A DNA stretch of 38,082 nt from an uncultured Monoglobus sp. (GTDB lineage Bacteria > Bacillota > Clostridia > Monoglobales > Monoglobaceae), in assembly GCA_947624495.1 (NCBI GenBank), contig CANQKP010000003.1, positions 1-38,082 on the forward strand, written 5' to 3'. The notes under the pieces were generated by a model. That model did no database searches. It saw only the letters and a program-made list of their open reading frames with translations, and had not been told where the DNA came from. The position numbers were made by a program, and so were the translations under genes. Positions 18,461 to 27,959 of this stretch are shown here, piece by piece (position 1 is the first letter of the stretch; every line of letters starts with the position of its first letter).

Positions 18461-21400
18461 CTATTTAAGCTTTGAATATGCGCCCAAGTTATACACGTTG
18501 GCAAAGCCCATTGCCTTTGCTGTCTCGACCGCTTTTGCCGCTCTGCCTCCGCTTGCGCAGCAGAAGATAATAACAGCGTCCTTGCCGTAGTCACTAAGAC
18601 CCGCCTCGATCTCATCTAACGGAATGTTTATCGAGCCTTCCGCAGACTCCACGGCGTACTCATCGGCGGTACGCACATCGATCAGCACCGCGCCGTTTGA
18701 TAACATAACGCTCGCCTCGTCAGCCTCTATCGAGTCGCCGCCCAGATCGCTCATAGGGATTTGGAGCTCTGTCGTTCCGTCGCCGGCGGTCATTACGCCG
18801 CCCTCGATAGTCATTGTCTTAAGGTCAATATCCGCAGCCTTCCTGAGCTGATAGCATTTTGCGCAGTCGGTGAACATAATTACCAGTCCGCCGTCGCACG
18901 CCGCGTACAGCCTTCCCTTATACTCGGCTATGGCATTGATATTATACTTGTCGCCATAGCTGTAGGGTATGTCGGATGAGTAGAAGTAATCGGTTGAGAG
19001 CTGATTGAGCGCTCCGCCGAAACCGACCGTAAACACCTTGCTCTCTCCGGTCAGGTCGTTCTTGGTCAGAACAGCCTCTGTGCCGTTCCAGCTTACATTC
19101 TGGACCGGTCTGTCATAGTCCTCCGCCGCATCGGCAGCATCGCTGTCAAGTCTGCCGGCGGACATAGCTTCCGCCGAACCGTAATACTCAACAACAATTG
19201 CATAGAGCTGCTTGTTGGAGCTTCCGCCATACACGTATACCGGAGCCTTTTTCGTGATCTCAAGACTTGCCATCGCAACTCCGTTTCCGCCAGGCGTCTC
19301 GGTCTGGACCGTATCGCTCTGGTAAATCTTCATGCTGCGTTTTTCCTCGCTGCCTAAGAATATAGCCGAAACCCTGCATGGAACCTTTTTGGGCGTAAAG
19401 TAGAAGTTCCTGGTGCTTGTAGAGCCGCCGCCCGCCTGCCAAGCCTTGGTAAAATCATAGTTATACTCGTTTTCGTTGATATCTTTATACGTATATTTCG
19501 CCGCGGAGTCAACGATTTTCCATGAGCCGAAACCTGTCACTCCGTTTACGTTAACGCCCAGAGCGGTGCCGTCGGCATTATCGCCGGAAGTGAGCTTACT
19601 GTAGTCGTTGCCGTCCGTGTATTTGCTGTCCAGCGAGATAACCTCAATATCGCTGGGTACCGGCTCCGAATAGGTGTGTTCGACCGTATTGGACAGCACT
19701 TTCTTTTCGGAAGTATTATTGATCACATAGAGCTTGATACTGTCGCCCTCTGACGCGTTAAGTCCTGTTACTTCATAGTCGCCGCCGCCGTTTATTTTGT
19801 TGCTTGTAACGGTTCTGCCCGAAACCTCAGCAGCAAGTATAACGTCTCTGGGCGCCGCACTGCCGCGATATGTGACCGAAACCTTAAGGCTTCCGTTGGC
19901 TCTGTTGAGCACTTTGTCTATGGTGTAGGGCTGGTCATCGTTTGGAACATAGTGGTCGATCTTGAAGTAGTCAAGGTTTACGCCGTTGGTCTGGATATAG
20001 ATGTCGGCGCATCCGTACCGGTCAAGCTTTCCGGAAGTCCTCGCCTTTTCAAGAACATTCGAGTTTACATCAAGCTCGATCTCGGTCCATGCGTTCCATG
20101 CGCCCGTGGGGTCTGCCTGCTTTGACGCGATCACGTTTTCCGCTTTGTTGTCGGCAGCGAGGCTTACGTTGATCATACCGGCGTTTCTGCCTGCCACTCT
20201 GGCTGTGAACCTGTCTATGAACTCAATGTTTACCGACTTGAACAAGATCCATGACGTTCCTGTGCTGCCGGCGTCAAAACCGCCGCTGGAGCCTGACTGA
20301 TTGTCTCTCAGGTTCGCAGTTCCTCCGTCATCGCCGGTTTCCGCCTCGATCTGGGTGTCAATTCTGATAACCTGTCTCGCGCAGGTTCCGGCTTCAATGT
20401 TCGCTGCCGTCACCTGAATTACACCGTTGCCGTATACTGTAAGCTCACCTGTCTCGCTGTTTATTTCCGCAACCTTACGTCCGGACGAGTCAAGCTTGGT
20501 CGCCTGCCACATGAGCTTTGAGTTGTCAACCGGGTTTCCGGACGCATCAACCGCGCGCAGCTGACCGACATAGGGTGTTGTTTCGGTTACAGTGCCGATA
20601 GCTCCGTTATACATCGGAATTCCGCCGTCGCGGTAATCTATCACTCCGTCCTCCAGGAACTTGGTGCTGCCCGAATCAATAGTATAGCTTACGCTGAGAG
20701 CGTCCATGGGAACCGACTTAAGCTCAGCGCTAATTGACTCAACCAGAGCTTCAACATCGTCCTTGGTTACCGCATTGTTTACCGCCTTGACACCGTTATC
20801 GTAAACGCTCTTAAGCTTCGCCCGGCTCTCGGCTGTGTATGCCGTCTTGGGAAGCGCGTCATATACAGCCTTGATCTGCTCTTCCGCCGCAGCCTTGTCG
20901 CTGCTGCTTGCCTTTGACTTAAGCTTGTTCACAACCGGGAACGTTGTGCTCATCGAGTCCCCGCCGTATGTAACAGTCGCTGTGATCATCGCAACGCCCT
21001 GAGTTTTTCCGGACGAGACCCTGCCGTTTGCGTCAACGGCGGCAACATCATTGTTCGAGCTTGTGTAGCTTACCTGCGCCTGACTTAAATCCAACTTAAC
21101 CTCGTCGGTCATAACCGCGGAAAGGTTTGCATCAACGGGTTCTACAGTCTCAAGACCGGTACCGTCGTCCGCGATAAGACCGTTCACCGAAATACCGCTT
21201 GGAACAGCTTTGACGGTCTTAAGCTTTGAGTCAAGCGTTCCCGTGACCTCAAACTGAGCCGAATTCTTGGTATCAGCCGCGCTTGACGCCATATAGGCTG
21301 TGTATGTTCCGTCTAAAACTATATCCTTCTGAGCATCCTCATCAAAGAGGTACATATCTCTGACATTAAGCTCAATTGAAACCGTCTTGGTCTCGCCGGG

Positions 21401-24400
21401 TCGAAGCTCAACCTTTTCAAATCCCTTAAGCTGCTTCGCGGGAATAGTGCCCTGACCGGCGTTGGGGTGGGAAACGTAGAGCTGCACGACCTCTTTGCCT
21501 GCGGTCGAACCGGTATTCTTAACGTCAACCGAGAAGGTCAGCTTTCCGTTTGCATCAGCGCCCGATGCGGGAGCGCCTGTGCCTGCCTCGCCCACTGTCT
21601 TGGCGTAGCTGAGAGGCTTGATCGAATCGGTGTTCTCCCAGATATAAACCTTGGTCTTGCCGCCCTGAGGCTCGGTGATCTCTATGCTTTGGCTGCCGCT
21701 GCCGTCAACCTTAACGCTCTTGGTCTCGACCATGGTTGACTCTGAAAAATCAGAGTATGCCGCGGCTATAAGCGTTGCATCGGGAGCGCCGTCCTTCTTG
21801 GTGTATGTAACATTCAGCTTGCCGCCTGCGTATTCAGCGCCTGTTATCGTATAGGGATTGGGGTCCTCAACCGCATGACCGCCGCTCACCTTCATGTTCG
21901 AGTACTCAAAGCTTGTGTAGCTCAGACCATAGCCGAAGGGATAGACAGGCGTTCCGGTGTAGTACTGATATGTGTGACCGGGGTTTGTTCCGTCAGCCTG
22001 AATGTCATAGTTTGTATATCTGCCGTTGATAGCGCCGACCGTTTTGGTTCCGCCGGCAAGCTCCATTTTCTTAACATCGTCATTCTTATACCATGTTGTC
22101 GTCAGTCTGCCCGAAGGGTTGACCTGACCTGTCAGGACCTTGCCAAGTGCTGTGCCCTGTGTCTGACCGTTATACGAGGTCCACAGAATGGCTTTGCACT
22201 TATCCTTAAAGGGTTCAACATTGATCTGACCGACTGTTGACATAGCAACGATAGTCTTTTCGGGGTACGCGTTGCAAAGCGCCTGAACGTGCGCCTGTGT
22301 TGCCGGAAGGTCGATATTGCTTCTGTCCTTAGACTCGGACGAGTCCGCATCGCCCAAACCGGTCGAGTTCTTGGGAACCGTCGCCGCATACGCGATGATA
22401 ACGTCCGCCGCGTCAAGCTGCGACTTATAATTGTCAACCGAGAAGTCTGCAACCGTTCCCGTCGCTGTTATTATCATATCCGAAACTCCGTCATAACCGC
22501 CCGTGTCGGTTATATCCGCCGGGAGCTTGCAGGTCGCGTATGTGTCAAGGTCGGCTGTCGGCGAGGAGTTGACCGTCGCAAAGGAACCGACGCTGCCGTA
22601 AGCGATGTTGAACGAACCGCCTACGCGGCTGCCGGTCGACATCTCGACCTCAACATTTACCACGTCTTTAAAGTCAACATCCTTGATCACGGCGTACGCC
22701 GCGGGTGTTACGTCCTTAAGCTGACCGTCGCTTGTCAGGGTCATGCCCTTTACGTCGGCAGCCTTTGTAAGATCAACAGCTTTCCTGCTGCCGTTCTTTA
22801 ATACGAAATTAACACTCTTTACATTATAGAGCAGCGTCGAGTCGGAGAGAACTCCCAGATGATTTACTTCGGCATTCGCATTGACCTTTTTAACCTCCTC
22901 GGTTATACCCTGAACCGGAGTCTTGGTCTTTGTAGGCTCGCCTGTGTAGTCGCCGAGAACAAGCTTGTCGGCAAGATTGCCCACGATTGCGACATTGGAA
23001 ACGCTGCCGGTCAAGGGCAGAGCGTTGTCGTTCTTAAGCAGTACCCAGCTTTCCTCGGCAACATCCTCCGCCGCCTGAACGTTTGAGTCAGACTCGATGT
23101 CGCTTGATGTGTAGTCCCTGTAGGGTGCGTCCGCGTCGAACTCACCGGTCTTGAACCTCTGGAGGAACAGCTCGTATACAACGCGCTCCAGCTCCTGCTC
23201 GGAGAGGTATCCGTTCTCGACCGCCGCAACGCCGAGGTTCTGCGACTTGTTTCCGCCGCTCAGGTTACACTCAACATTAAGACCATTTTTGAATATTTCG
23301 GCTATGTACGCCTCATCAGGCAGACTTGCGTCGTCTGTCATGCCCTGCTTGAACTGGGCGCTGTTCAGCAAATATTCGCCGGCGCCGCAGTCGGAGGTGA
23401 CATATCCCGAAAATCCCCAGTTGCGTCTGAGCAGATCCTGAAGCAGATAGCTGTTGCCCAGCGAAGGGATGAAGTTGTAAACCAGCTGATCGCCTCTGTG
23501 AATGGTCGTCGCGTTGTATGAGGACATAACGGACGCCGGCATGGCGATCTCGGTAATGTTCTGGAACACTCTTGTATAGTAGTTCCTGAAGTTAAACTCG
23601 GTCATTTCCGAGGAGCCGCTGCTGCGGGCAGTCTCGTTGTTGTTTGCGGCAAAATGCTTAAGCGTCGCTATGGTCTTTAAATATTTCTCATCATCGCCCT
23701 GCATTCCCTTTACAAACGCGGCGCCCAGCTGACCGGTCAGATACGGATCCTCTCCGTAGGTCTCCTCGTTTCTGCCCCAGCGCGGGTCGCGCGCCATATT
23801 GACGGTCGGACTCCAGTACGAAAGGTTCAGTCTGCTGTTCTTGGCTCTCGCCTCGCCTGATGTAACGTCCGCCATTTTGAGGATAAGGTCCCTGTTCCAT
23901 GTATTGGACATTGAAAGAGCCGTGGGGAAGGATGTCGCCTTGCCCTGACGCGCAACGCCGTGCAGCGCTTCCTTCCAGTAATCATAAGCCGCAACGCCGA
24001 GTCTGTCTATAGCCTCTGCCTTGTATCCGATCTGGCTCACCTTTTCCTCAAGCGTCATTCTTGATACCAGATCCGCCGCTCTCTCCTCAAAAGACAGGCT
24101 TTCGTCCTGATAGGGAAGCACGACCGGCTTGGCATTACTGTCAAAAAACCTTATTGTGTGGTAGTTTCCGGCATAATCGTTCTTCACCTGTGTGGTAACG
24201 TTAAACTCAAGAGTCACCGGACCGGAAGCCGCGGTTGTTGACAAATCGGCTGTAAAGAGCTGATATGACGCCCACGCGCCTGTTGTAACTCCCTCCAAAG
24301 ACGCCACCTGAGTGCCGCCCACCTTGATCGTCACGGTTGTTGTGTTTTCGTTTCCGGCATAGAACTCAACCTTGTCATAACCCGAATTGTTAAGGTCCAG

Positions 24401-24676
24401 ATCGGGAAGGGTGATCTTCGCGCCGTTTTTCAGCCTGTCGGTAACGGGTGTGCCGTTTGCCACTCCGTCAACGCCGCTTGTCTTGACCGAGCCTCCGCCC
24501 GAAACCGAATCGGAGCCGAGAGCCAGCGTCGTCGAGCCGTCGTCATTTTTTGTCACTGTACCGTAATTCGCGGCAGCCGCCGAGGCATCGTCCACAGCCG
24601 CGAAAGCCGGAACGCAAAAGCTTGACAGCACCATCATAACGGACAGCACGAGCGCAGTAATTCTGCCTGATTTCAT
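18461..24676 (-). CDS. Secreted multidomain GH3 protein with CBM-like, FnIII, Ig-like and FIVAR-like modules and a C-terminal rhodanese-like domain
   Basis: Signal peptide MKSGRITALVLSVMMVLSSFCVPAFA; GH3 motifs (RDPRWGRNEETYGEDPYLTG, LKHFAANNNE, GFSGYVTSDCGAGEY, YPFGYGLSYTSFEY); C-terminus VLIDVRTADEYAVESAEGSINIPLDEIEAGL...IFCCASGGRAAKAVETAKAMGFANVYNLG. Confidence 0.92.
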   Translation of the reverse strand: MKSGRITALVLSVMMVLSSFCVPAFAAVDDASAAAANYGTVTKNDDGSTTLALGSDSVSGGGSVKTSGVDGVANGTPVTDRLKNGAKITLPDLDLNNSGYDKVEFYAGNENTTTVTIKVGGTQVASLEGVTTGAWASYQLFTADLSTTAASGPVTLEFNVTTQVKNDYAGNYHTIRFFDSNAKPVVLPYQDESLSFEERAADLVSRMTLEEKVSQIGYKAEAIDRLGVAAYDYWKEALHGVARQGKATSFPTALSMSNTWNRDLILKMADVTSGEARAKNSRLNLSYWSPTVNMARDPRWGRNEETYGEDPYLTGQLGAAFVKGMQGDDEKYLKTIATLKHFAANNNETARSSGSSEMTEFNFRNYYTRVFQNITEIAMPASVMSSYNATTIHRGDQLVYNFIPSLGNSYLLQDLLRRNWGFSGYVTSDCGAGEYLLNSAQFKQGMTDDASLPDEAYIAEIFKNGLNVECNLSGGNKSQNLGVAAVENGYLSEQELERVVYELFLQRFKTGEFDADAPYRDYTSSDIESDSNVQAAEDVAEESWVLLKNDNALPLTGSVSNVAIVGNLADKLVLGDYTGEPTKTKTPVQGITEEVKKVNANAEVNHLGVLSDSTLLYNVKSVNFVLKNGSRKAVDLTKAADVKGMTLTSDGQLKDVTPAAYAVIKDVDFKDVVNVEVEMSTGSRVGGSFNIAYGSVGSFATVNSSPTADLDTYATCKLPADITDTGGYDGVSDMIITATGTVADFSVDNYKSQLDAADVIIAYAATVPKNSTGLGDADSSESKDRSNIDLPATQAHVQALCNAYPEKTIVAMSTVGQINVEPFKDKCKAILWTSYNGQTQGTALGKVLTGQVNPSGRLTTTWYKNDDVKKMELAGGTKTVGAINGRYTNYDIQADGTNPGHTYQYYTGTPVYPFGYGLSYTSFEYSNMKVSGGHAVEDPNPYTITGAEYAGGKLNVTYTKKDGAPDATLIAAAYSDFSESTMVETKSVKVDGSGSQSIEITEPQGGKTKVYIWENTDSIKPLSYAKTVGEAGTGAPASGADANGKLTFSVDVKNTGSTAGKEVVQLYVSHPNAGQGTIPAKQLKGFEKVELRPGETKTVSIELNVRDMYLFDEDAQKDIVLDGTYTAYMASSAADTKNSAQFEVTGTLDSKLKTVKAVPSGISVNGLIADDGTGLETVEPVDANLSAVMTDEVKLDLSQAQVSYTSSNNDVAAVDANGRVSSGKTQGVAMITATVTYGGDSMSTTFPVVNKLKSKASSSDKAAAEEQIKAVYDALPKTAYTAESRAKLKSVYDNGVKAVNNAVTKDDVEALVESISAELKSVPMDALSVSYTIDSGSTKFLEDGVIDYRDGGIPMYNGAIGTVTETTPYVGQLRAVDASGNPVDNSKLMWQATKLDSSGRKVAEINSETGELTVYGNGVIQVTAANIEAGTCARQVIRIDTQIEAETGDDGGTANLRDNQSGSSGGFDAGSTGTSWILFKSVNIEFIDRFTARVAGRNAGMINVSLAADNKAENVIASKQADPTGAWNAWTEIELDVNSNVLEKARTSGKLDRYGCADIYIQTNGVNLDYFKIDHYVPNDDQPYTIDKVLNRANGSLKVSVTYRGSAAPRDVILAAEVSGRTVTSNKINGGGDYEVTGLNASEGDSIKLYVINNTSEKKVLSNTVEHTYSEPVPSDIEVISLDSKYTDGNDYSKLTSGDNADGTALGVNVNGVTGFGSWKIVDSAAKYTYKDINENEYNYDFTKAWQAGGGSTSTRNFYFTPKKVPCRVSAIFLGSEEKRSMKIYQSDTVQTETPGGNGVAMASLEITKKAPVYVYGGSSNKQLYAIVVEYYGSAEAMSAGRLDSDAADAAEDYDRPVQNVSWNGTEAVLTKNDLTGESKVFTVGFGGALNQLSTDYFYSSDIPYSYGDKYNINAIAEYKGRLYAACDGGLVIMFTDCAKCYQLRKAADIDLKTMTIEGGVMTAGDGTTELQIPMSDLGGDSIEADEASVMLSNGAVLIDVRTADEYAVESAEGSINIPLDEIEAGLSDYGKDAVIIFCCASGGRAAKAVETAKAMGFANVYNLGAYSKLK

Positions 24677-24806
24677 AATTTTTCCTCCTTTAAGTTTGTG
24701 TATAATATTATAATTTTCGAGCTTTATATATTATAATTTTAACACCTTACACAAAACAATTAAAGTCATATATATTATAAAACAAGACAAAAATTGCACA
24801 AAAAAA

Positions 24807-24838
24807 TCCGCAGCAGTATTGATCTGCCGCGGAGCTTT
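24807..24838 (-). terminator. Terminator downstream of the ABC substrate-binding gene
   Basis: TCCGCAGCAG...CTGCCGCGGA (one mismatch) with flanking A/T tracts. Confidence 0.55.
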
Positions 24839-24846
24839 TTGTTATG

Positions 24847-25731
24847 TTATTCTGTAACGCCGCCCTCGACTACCAGACTGTCCTCATACTCGGCGCCATA
24901 GGTGTCGACCAGAGTTTCTTCATAGTCGGTATGGAAGAAGTTCTCGGCGCCCAGAGCGACGATCTCATCATTCAGCCAATCGAGCAGTGTGTCGTTGCCC
25001 TTGGTAACCGCGGGAGCGATAGTGTCATTGCTGCCCAGAGTCGGGATACCCACGGTGTAGCCGGGATTTTGGAGCGCATAGGCTATAACCTCGGTGTTGT
25101 CGTTCGCCCATGCCGCCGCGTTGCCGTTTTCAAGCGCGTTCTTGGCGTTGGCATATGTATCGTATTTCTGGAGCTTGATCTCCGGATTGTTCTCGGTAAG
25201 GTATGTCTCGGCGGTTGTACCGGAGATAACGATGACCTGATCATCCGCCGTAAGCTCGTCAAGGCTTGTGATGATACGGCTGTCCGGAGAAACAACGCCC
25301 AGCGCCACGTTCATGTAAGGCAGCGCGAAGTCAACCTCTTCCGCTCTTTCGGGCGTAACGGTGAAGTTCGCCAGAATTAAGTCGACCTTTCCGGTCTGGA
25401 GATATTCTATGCGGTTAGCCGCCTCGGTCGAAACAAAGTTTACTTTGACTCCCAGGTCCTCGCCGATACGGTTGGCAAAATACACGTCATAACCCTGATA
25501 CTCGCCGTTCTCGTCAACATATCCGAAGGGGTTCTTGTCGGAGAACACGCCGATATTGATTGTGCCGTCCTCCTTGATCTCGTCAAGCGTGCGGTATGCC
25601 GCATTTGTTGATGTCTCATTGGCTGAACCGTTTCCGCCTGTTGTACCCGCGCTCTGTGAACTGCAGGCAGCCAGCGCGAATACCAGTGACAACGCCAGTA
25701 AAATTCCGATTACACGTTTAAGATTTCTCAT
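24847..25731 (-). CDS. Polar amino-acid ABC transporter, substrate-binding lipoprotein
   Basis: Lipobox LVFALAACSS; INIGVFSDKNPFGYVDENGEYQGYDVYFANRIGEDLG; start at ATG 25731 behind GAGGAG. Confidence 0.92.
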   Translation of the reverse strand: MRNLKRVIGILLALSLVFALAACSSQSAGTTGGNGSANETSTNAAYRTLDEIKEDGTINIGVFSDKNPFGYVDENGEYQGYDVYFANRIGEDLGVKVNFVSTEAANRIEYLQTGKVDLILANFTVTPERAEEVDFALPYMNVALGVVSPDSRIITSLDELTADDQVIVISGTTAETYLTENNPEIKLQKYDTYANAKNALENGNAAAWANDNTEVIAYALQNPGYTVGIPTLGSNDTIAPAVTKGNDTLLDWLNDEIVALGAENFFHTDYEETLVDTYGAEYEDSLVVEGGVTE

Positions 25732-25735
25732 AATT

Positions 25736-26485
25736 TTATTTACTCCTCTCAAAATTAAAAATATTTAAAAATTGTTTAGCTCTGTCAGACGCCGGATGCT
25801 CAAAAAAGGTGTCGGGGTCCGTGTCCTCGACGATCTTTCCTTTGTCGATAAACAGTATTCTGTCCGCTATCGCACGCGCAAACTGCATCTCGTGGGTCAC
25901 TATTATCATTGTCCGCCCTTGCTTAGCCAGAGAAAGCATAACGTCCAGCACTTCACGAACCATTTCCGGGTCAAGCGCCGCCGTGACCTCGTCAAACAGC
26001 AGCATTACCGGGTGCATACAAAGCGCCCGGACGATTGCGACCCTCTGTTTCTGTCCGCCCGAAAGCTGCCTCGGATAGCTTTCCGCCTTATCGTCAAGAC
26101 CGACTCTGCGGAGCAGCTCCATCGCCTCCTCCCTGACCTCGCTCTTTTTGCGCTTCTGCACCTTCATCGGAGCAAGCAGGATGTTGTCGATAACATTCTT
26201 GTGGGGGAACAGGTCATAGCTCTGGAAAACCATGCCGATCTGCTGCCGCATTTTAGCCAGGTTTTTGCTGCCGTACACGATCTCCTCGCCGTGCAGCTTT
26301 ATGCTTCCTCCCTGGATCGGCTCAAGGGCGTTAATACATCGGAGCAGCGTGCTTTTGCCGCAGCCGCTGGCGCCCACAACAACGATGACCTCGCCCTGAG
26401 CCACATCAAAGCTTATGTCATCAAGCACAATGTTATTCTCAAACTTCTTTGTAAGATGTTCAATTTTAAGCAGTGGTTCAGCCAT
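25736..26485 (-). CDS. Polar amino-acid ABC transporter, ATP-binding protein
   Basis: VVGASGCGKSTLLRCINALE; LSGGQKQRVAIVRAL; LLFDEVTAALDPEM; start at ATG 26485 behind GGAGGTG. Confidence 0.96.
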   Translation of the reverse strand: MAEPLLKIEHLTKKFENNIVLDDISFDVAQGEVIVVVGASGCGKSTLLRCINALEPIQGGSIKLHGEEIVYGSKNLAKMRQQIGMVFQSYDLFPHKNVIDNILLAPMKVQKRKKSEVREEAMELLRRVGLDDKAESYPRQLSGGQKQRVAIVRALCMHPVMLLFDEVTAALDPEMVREVLDVMLSLAKQGRTMIIVTHEMQFARAIADRILFIDKGKIVEDTDPDTFFEHPASDRAKQFLNIFNFERSK

Positions 26486-26489
26486 GCCG

Positions 26490-27164
26490 TCACCTCCATT
26501 TCTTTTCAAGATACCTTGCCAGCATACTTATCGGCCAGCAAATCAGGAAATACATTATAAGCACCACCAGATAAACGCCAAACGCCGCGTTGGGACTGGT
26601 CATACGGTTCGCCTCAATTATCTGCTGCGCGACCTTAAGCACCTCGACCACGCCGATCATAAGTATAAGACTTGTGGTCTTGACCATTCTTGTTATAAGG
26701 TTTATCGAAAGCGGGATAAGCCTCCGCACCGTCTGCGGTATTATAATGTAAAAGTATGTCTGCGCCGGACTGAGCGCCAGCGCGGCGCTGCTTTCGTACT
26801 GATGTTTCGGAATGCTTATCAGCGCACCGCGAACAAGGTCGCCCATCTCGGCGGTTCCCCAGGCGGTAAACACGATCACCGAGGCAAGCTCGCCGGAAAC
26901 GTCCCAGCCCAAAGTCCTGGTCGTGCCGAAGAACACTATGAACAACAGTACCAGCTGCGGCATTATCCTGATAAATTCCAAGTATACGCGGGTCACCGCC
27001 TTAATGATCGGATTTTTCCATGTCATGACAATGCCGAGCAGTATTCCGAGCGGTATGCTTAATGCAACCGATATAATACTTATCTTCACCGCGACCCACA
27101 ATCCGCCCAAAAGACGGAGCATATTCTTGCCTTTAAACAGGACGTCAAGACCCAAATCCGGCAT
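26490..27164 (-). CDS. Polar amino-acid ABC transporter permease
   Basis: HisM-type permease: EFIRIMPQLVLLFIVFFG; WGTAEMGDLVRGALISIPKHQYESSAALALSPAQTYFYIIIPQTVRRLIP. Confidence 0.93.
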   Translation of the reverse strand: MPDLGLDVLFKGKNMLRLLGGLWVAVKISIISVALSIPLGILLGIVMTWKNPIIKAVTRVYLEFIRIMPQLVLLFIVFFGTTRTLGWDVSGELASVIVFTAWGTAEMGDLVRGALISIPKHQYESSAALALSPAQTYFYIIIPQTVRRLIPLSINLITRMVKTTSLILMIGVVEVLKVAQQIIEANRMTSPNAAFGVYLVVLIMYFLICWPISMLARYLEKKWR

Positions 27165-27804
27165 AGCGCAGCCTCCTTTCGATAAAGCTGCCCAGAAGCG
27201 ATACCGGCAGAAGTATTATCAAATAAAACACAACCAGCAAAAACAGGCTTTCGGTGGTCTTGTAATACTGACCGATCAGATCCTTTGCGGTAAACATCAG
27301 GTCCATAAGGCTTATGGCGCTGAAAACGCTGGTCTCCTTAAGCAAAAATATAATATTTGCCACAAATGCGGGAACGCTGATAGAGACCGCCTGAGGCAGC
27401 ACCACATATCTCAGAGCTTGAGACTTTTCCATTCCGAGGCTCAGAGCGCTTTCCATCTGGATAGGTTCAATCGCCTCAAGTCCGCTTCTGAACGCCTCCG
27501 CCATATAGCTGCCGCCCAGAAAAGCAAGACCCACCATTCCGCAGACCTCCGGATTTATTTTTATTCCGATTTTAGGCAGAGCGTAATATATAAAAAAGAG
27601 CTGGATAAGCAGCGGCGTGTTGCGGCTGATCTCAATATAGACCGACACCGCTTGGCGAAGCACGGGTATTTTAAAAAACAAAACGACCGCGCACAAAAAT
27701 CCGATAACTATCGACAGCGCTATTCCGGCTACACCAATTTTAACAGTAAGCAGTGCTGCGCTTTCATACAACGGGAGATATTCCTGAATAAAATCCCAGT
27801 TCAT
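27145..27804 (-). CDS. Polar amino-acid ABC transporter permease
   Basis: IEISRNTPLLIQLFFIYYALP; YMAEAFRSGLEAIEPIQMESALSLGMEKSQALRYVVLPQAV; start at ATG 27804. Confidence 0.93.
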   Translation of the reverse strand: MNWDFIQEYLPLYESAALLTVKIGVAGIALSIVIGFLCAVVLFFKIPVLRQAVSVYIEISRNTPLLIQLFFIYYALPKIGIKINPEVCGMVGLAFLGGSYMAEAFRSGLEAIEPIQMESALSLGMEKSQALRYVVLPQAVSISVPAFVANIIFLLKETSVFSAISLMDLMFTAKDLIGQYYKTTESLFLLVVFYLIILLPVSLLGSFIERRLRYAGFGS

Positions 27805-27844
27805 TAAATCACCTGCCAATAATCTCCATTACTATTGTATGATA

Positions 27845-27873
27845 ATTATAAACGTATTTTCCTGCTTTGTCAA
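27845..27873 (-). promoter_or_regulatory. Proximal sigma-A type promoter of the ABC operon
   Basis: Minus strand TTGACA-17 nt-TATAAT. Confidence 0.75.
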
Positions 27874-27877
27874 GATT

Positions 27878-27906
27878 ATTCTAACATCTTTTTCCTACTT
27901 TGTCAA
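27878..27906 (-). promoter_or_regulatory. Distal sigma-A type promoter of the ABC operon
   Basis: Minus strand TTGACA-17 nt-TAGAAT. Confidence 0.65.
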
Positions 27907-27934
27907 TAGGTTTTATATGTTTTATTGAAAAATA

Positions 27935-27959
27935 ATTGGTCGGATAAAATCCGACCAAT
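27935..27959 (-). terminator. Terminator at the end of the CAP-domain gene
   Basis: ATTGGTCGGA-TAAAA-TCCGACCAAT; on the minus strand followed by TATTTTT. Confidence 0.75.
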
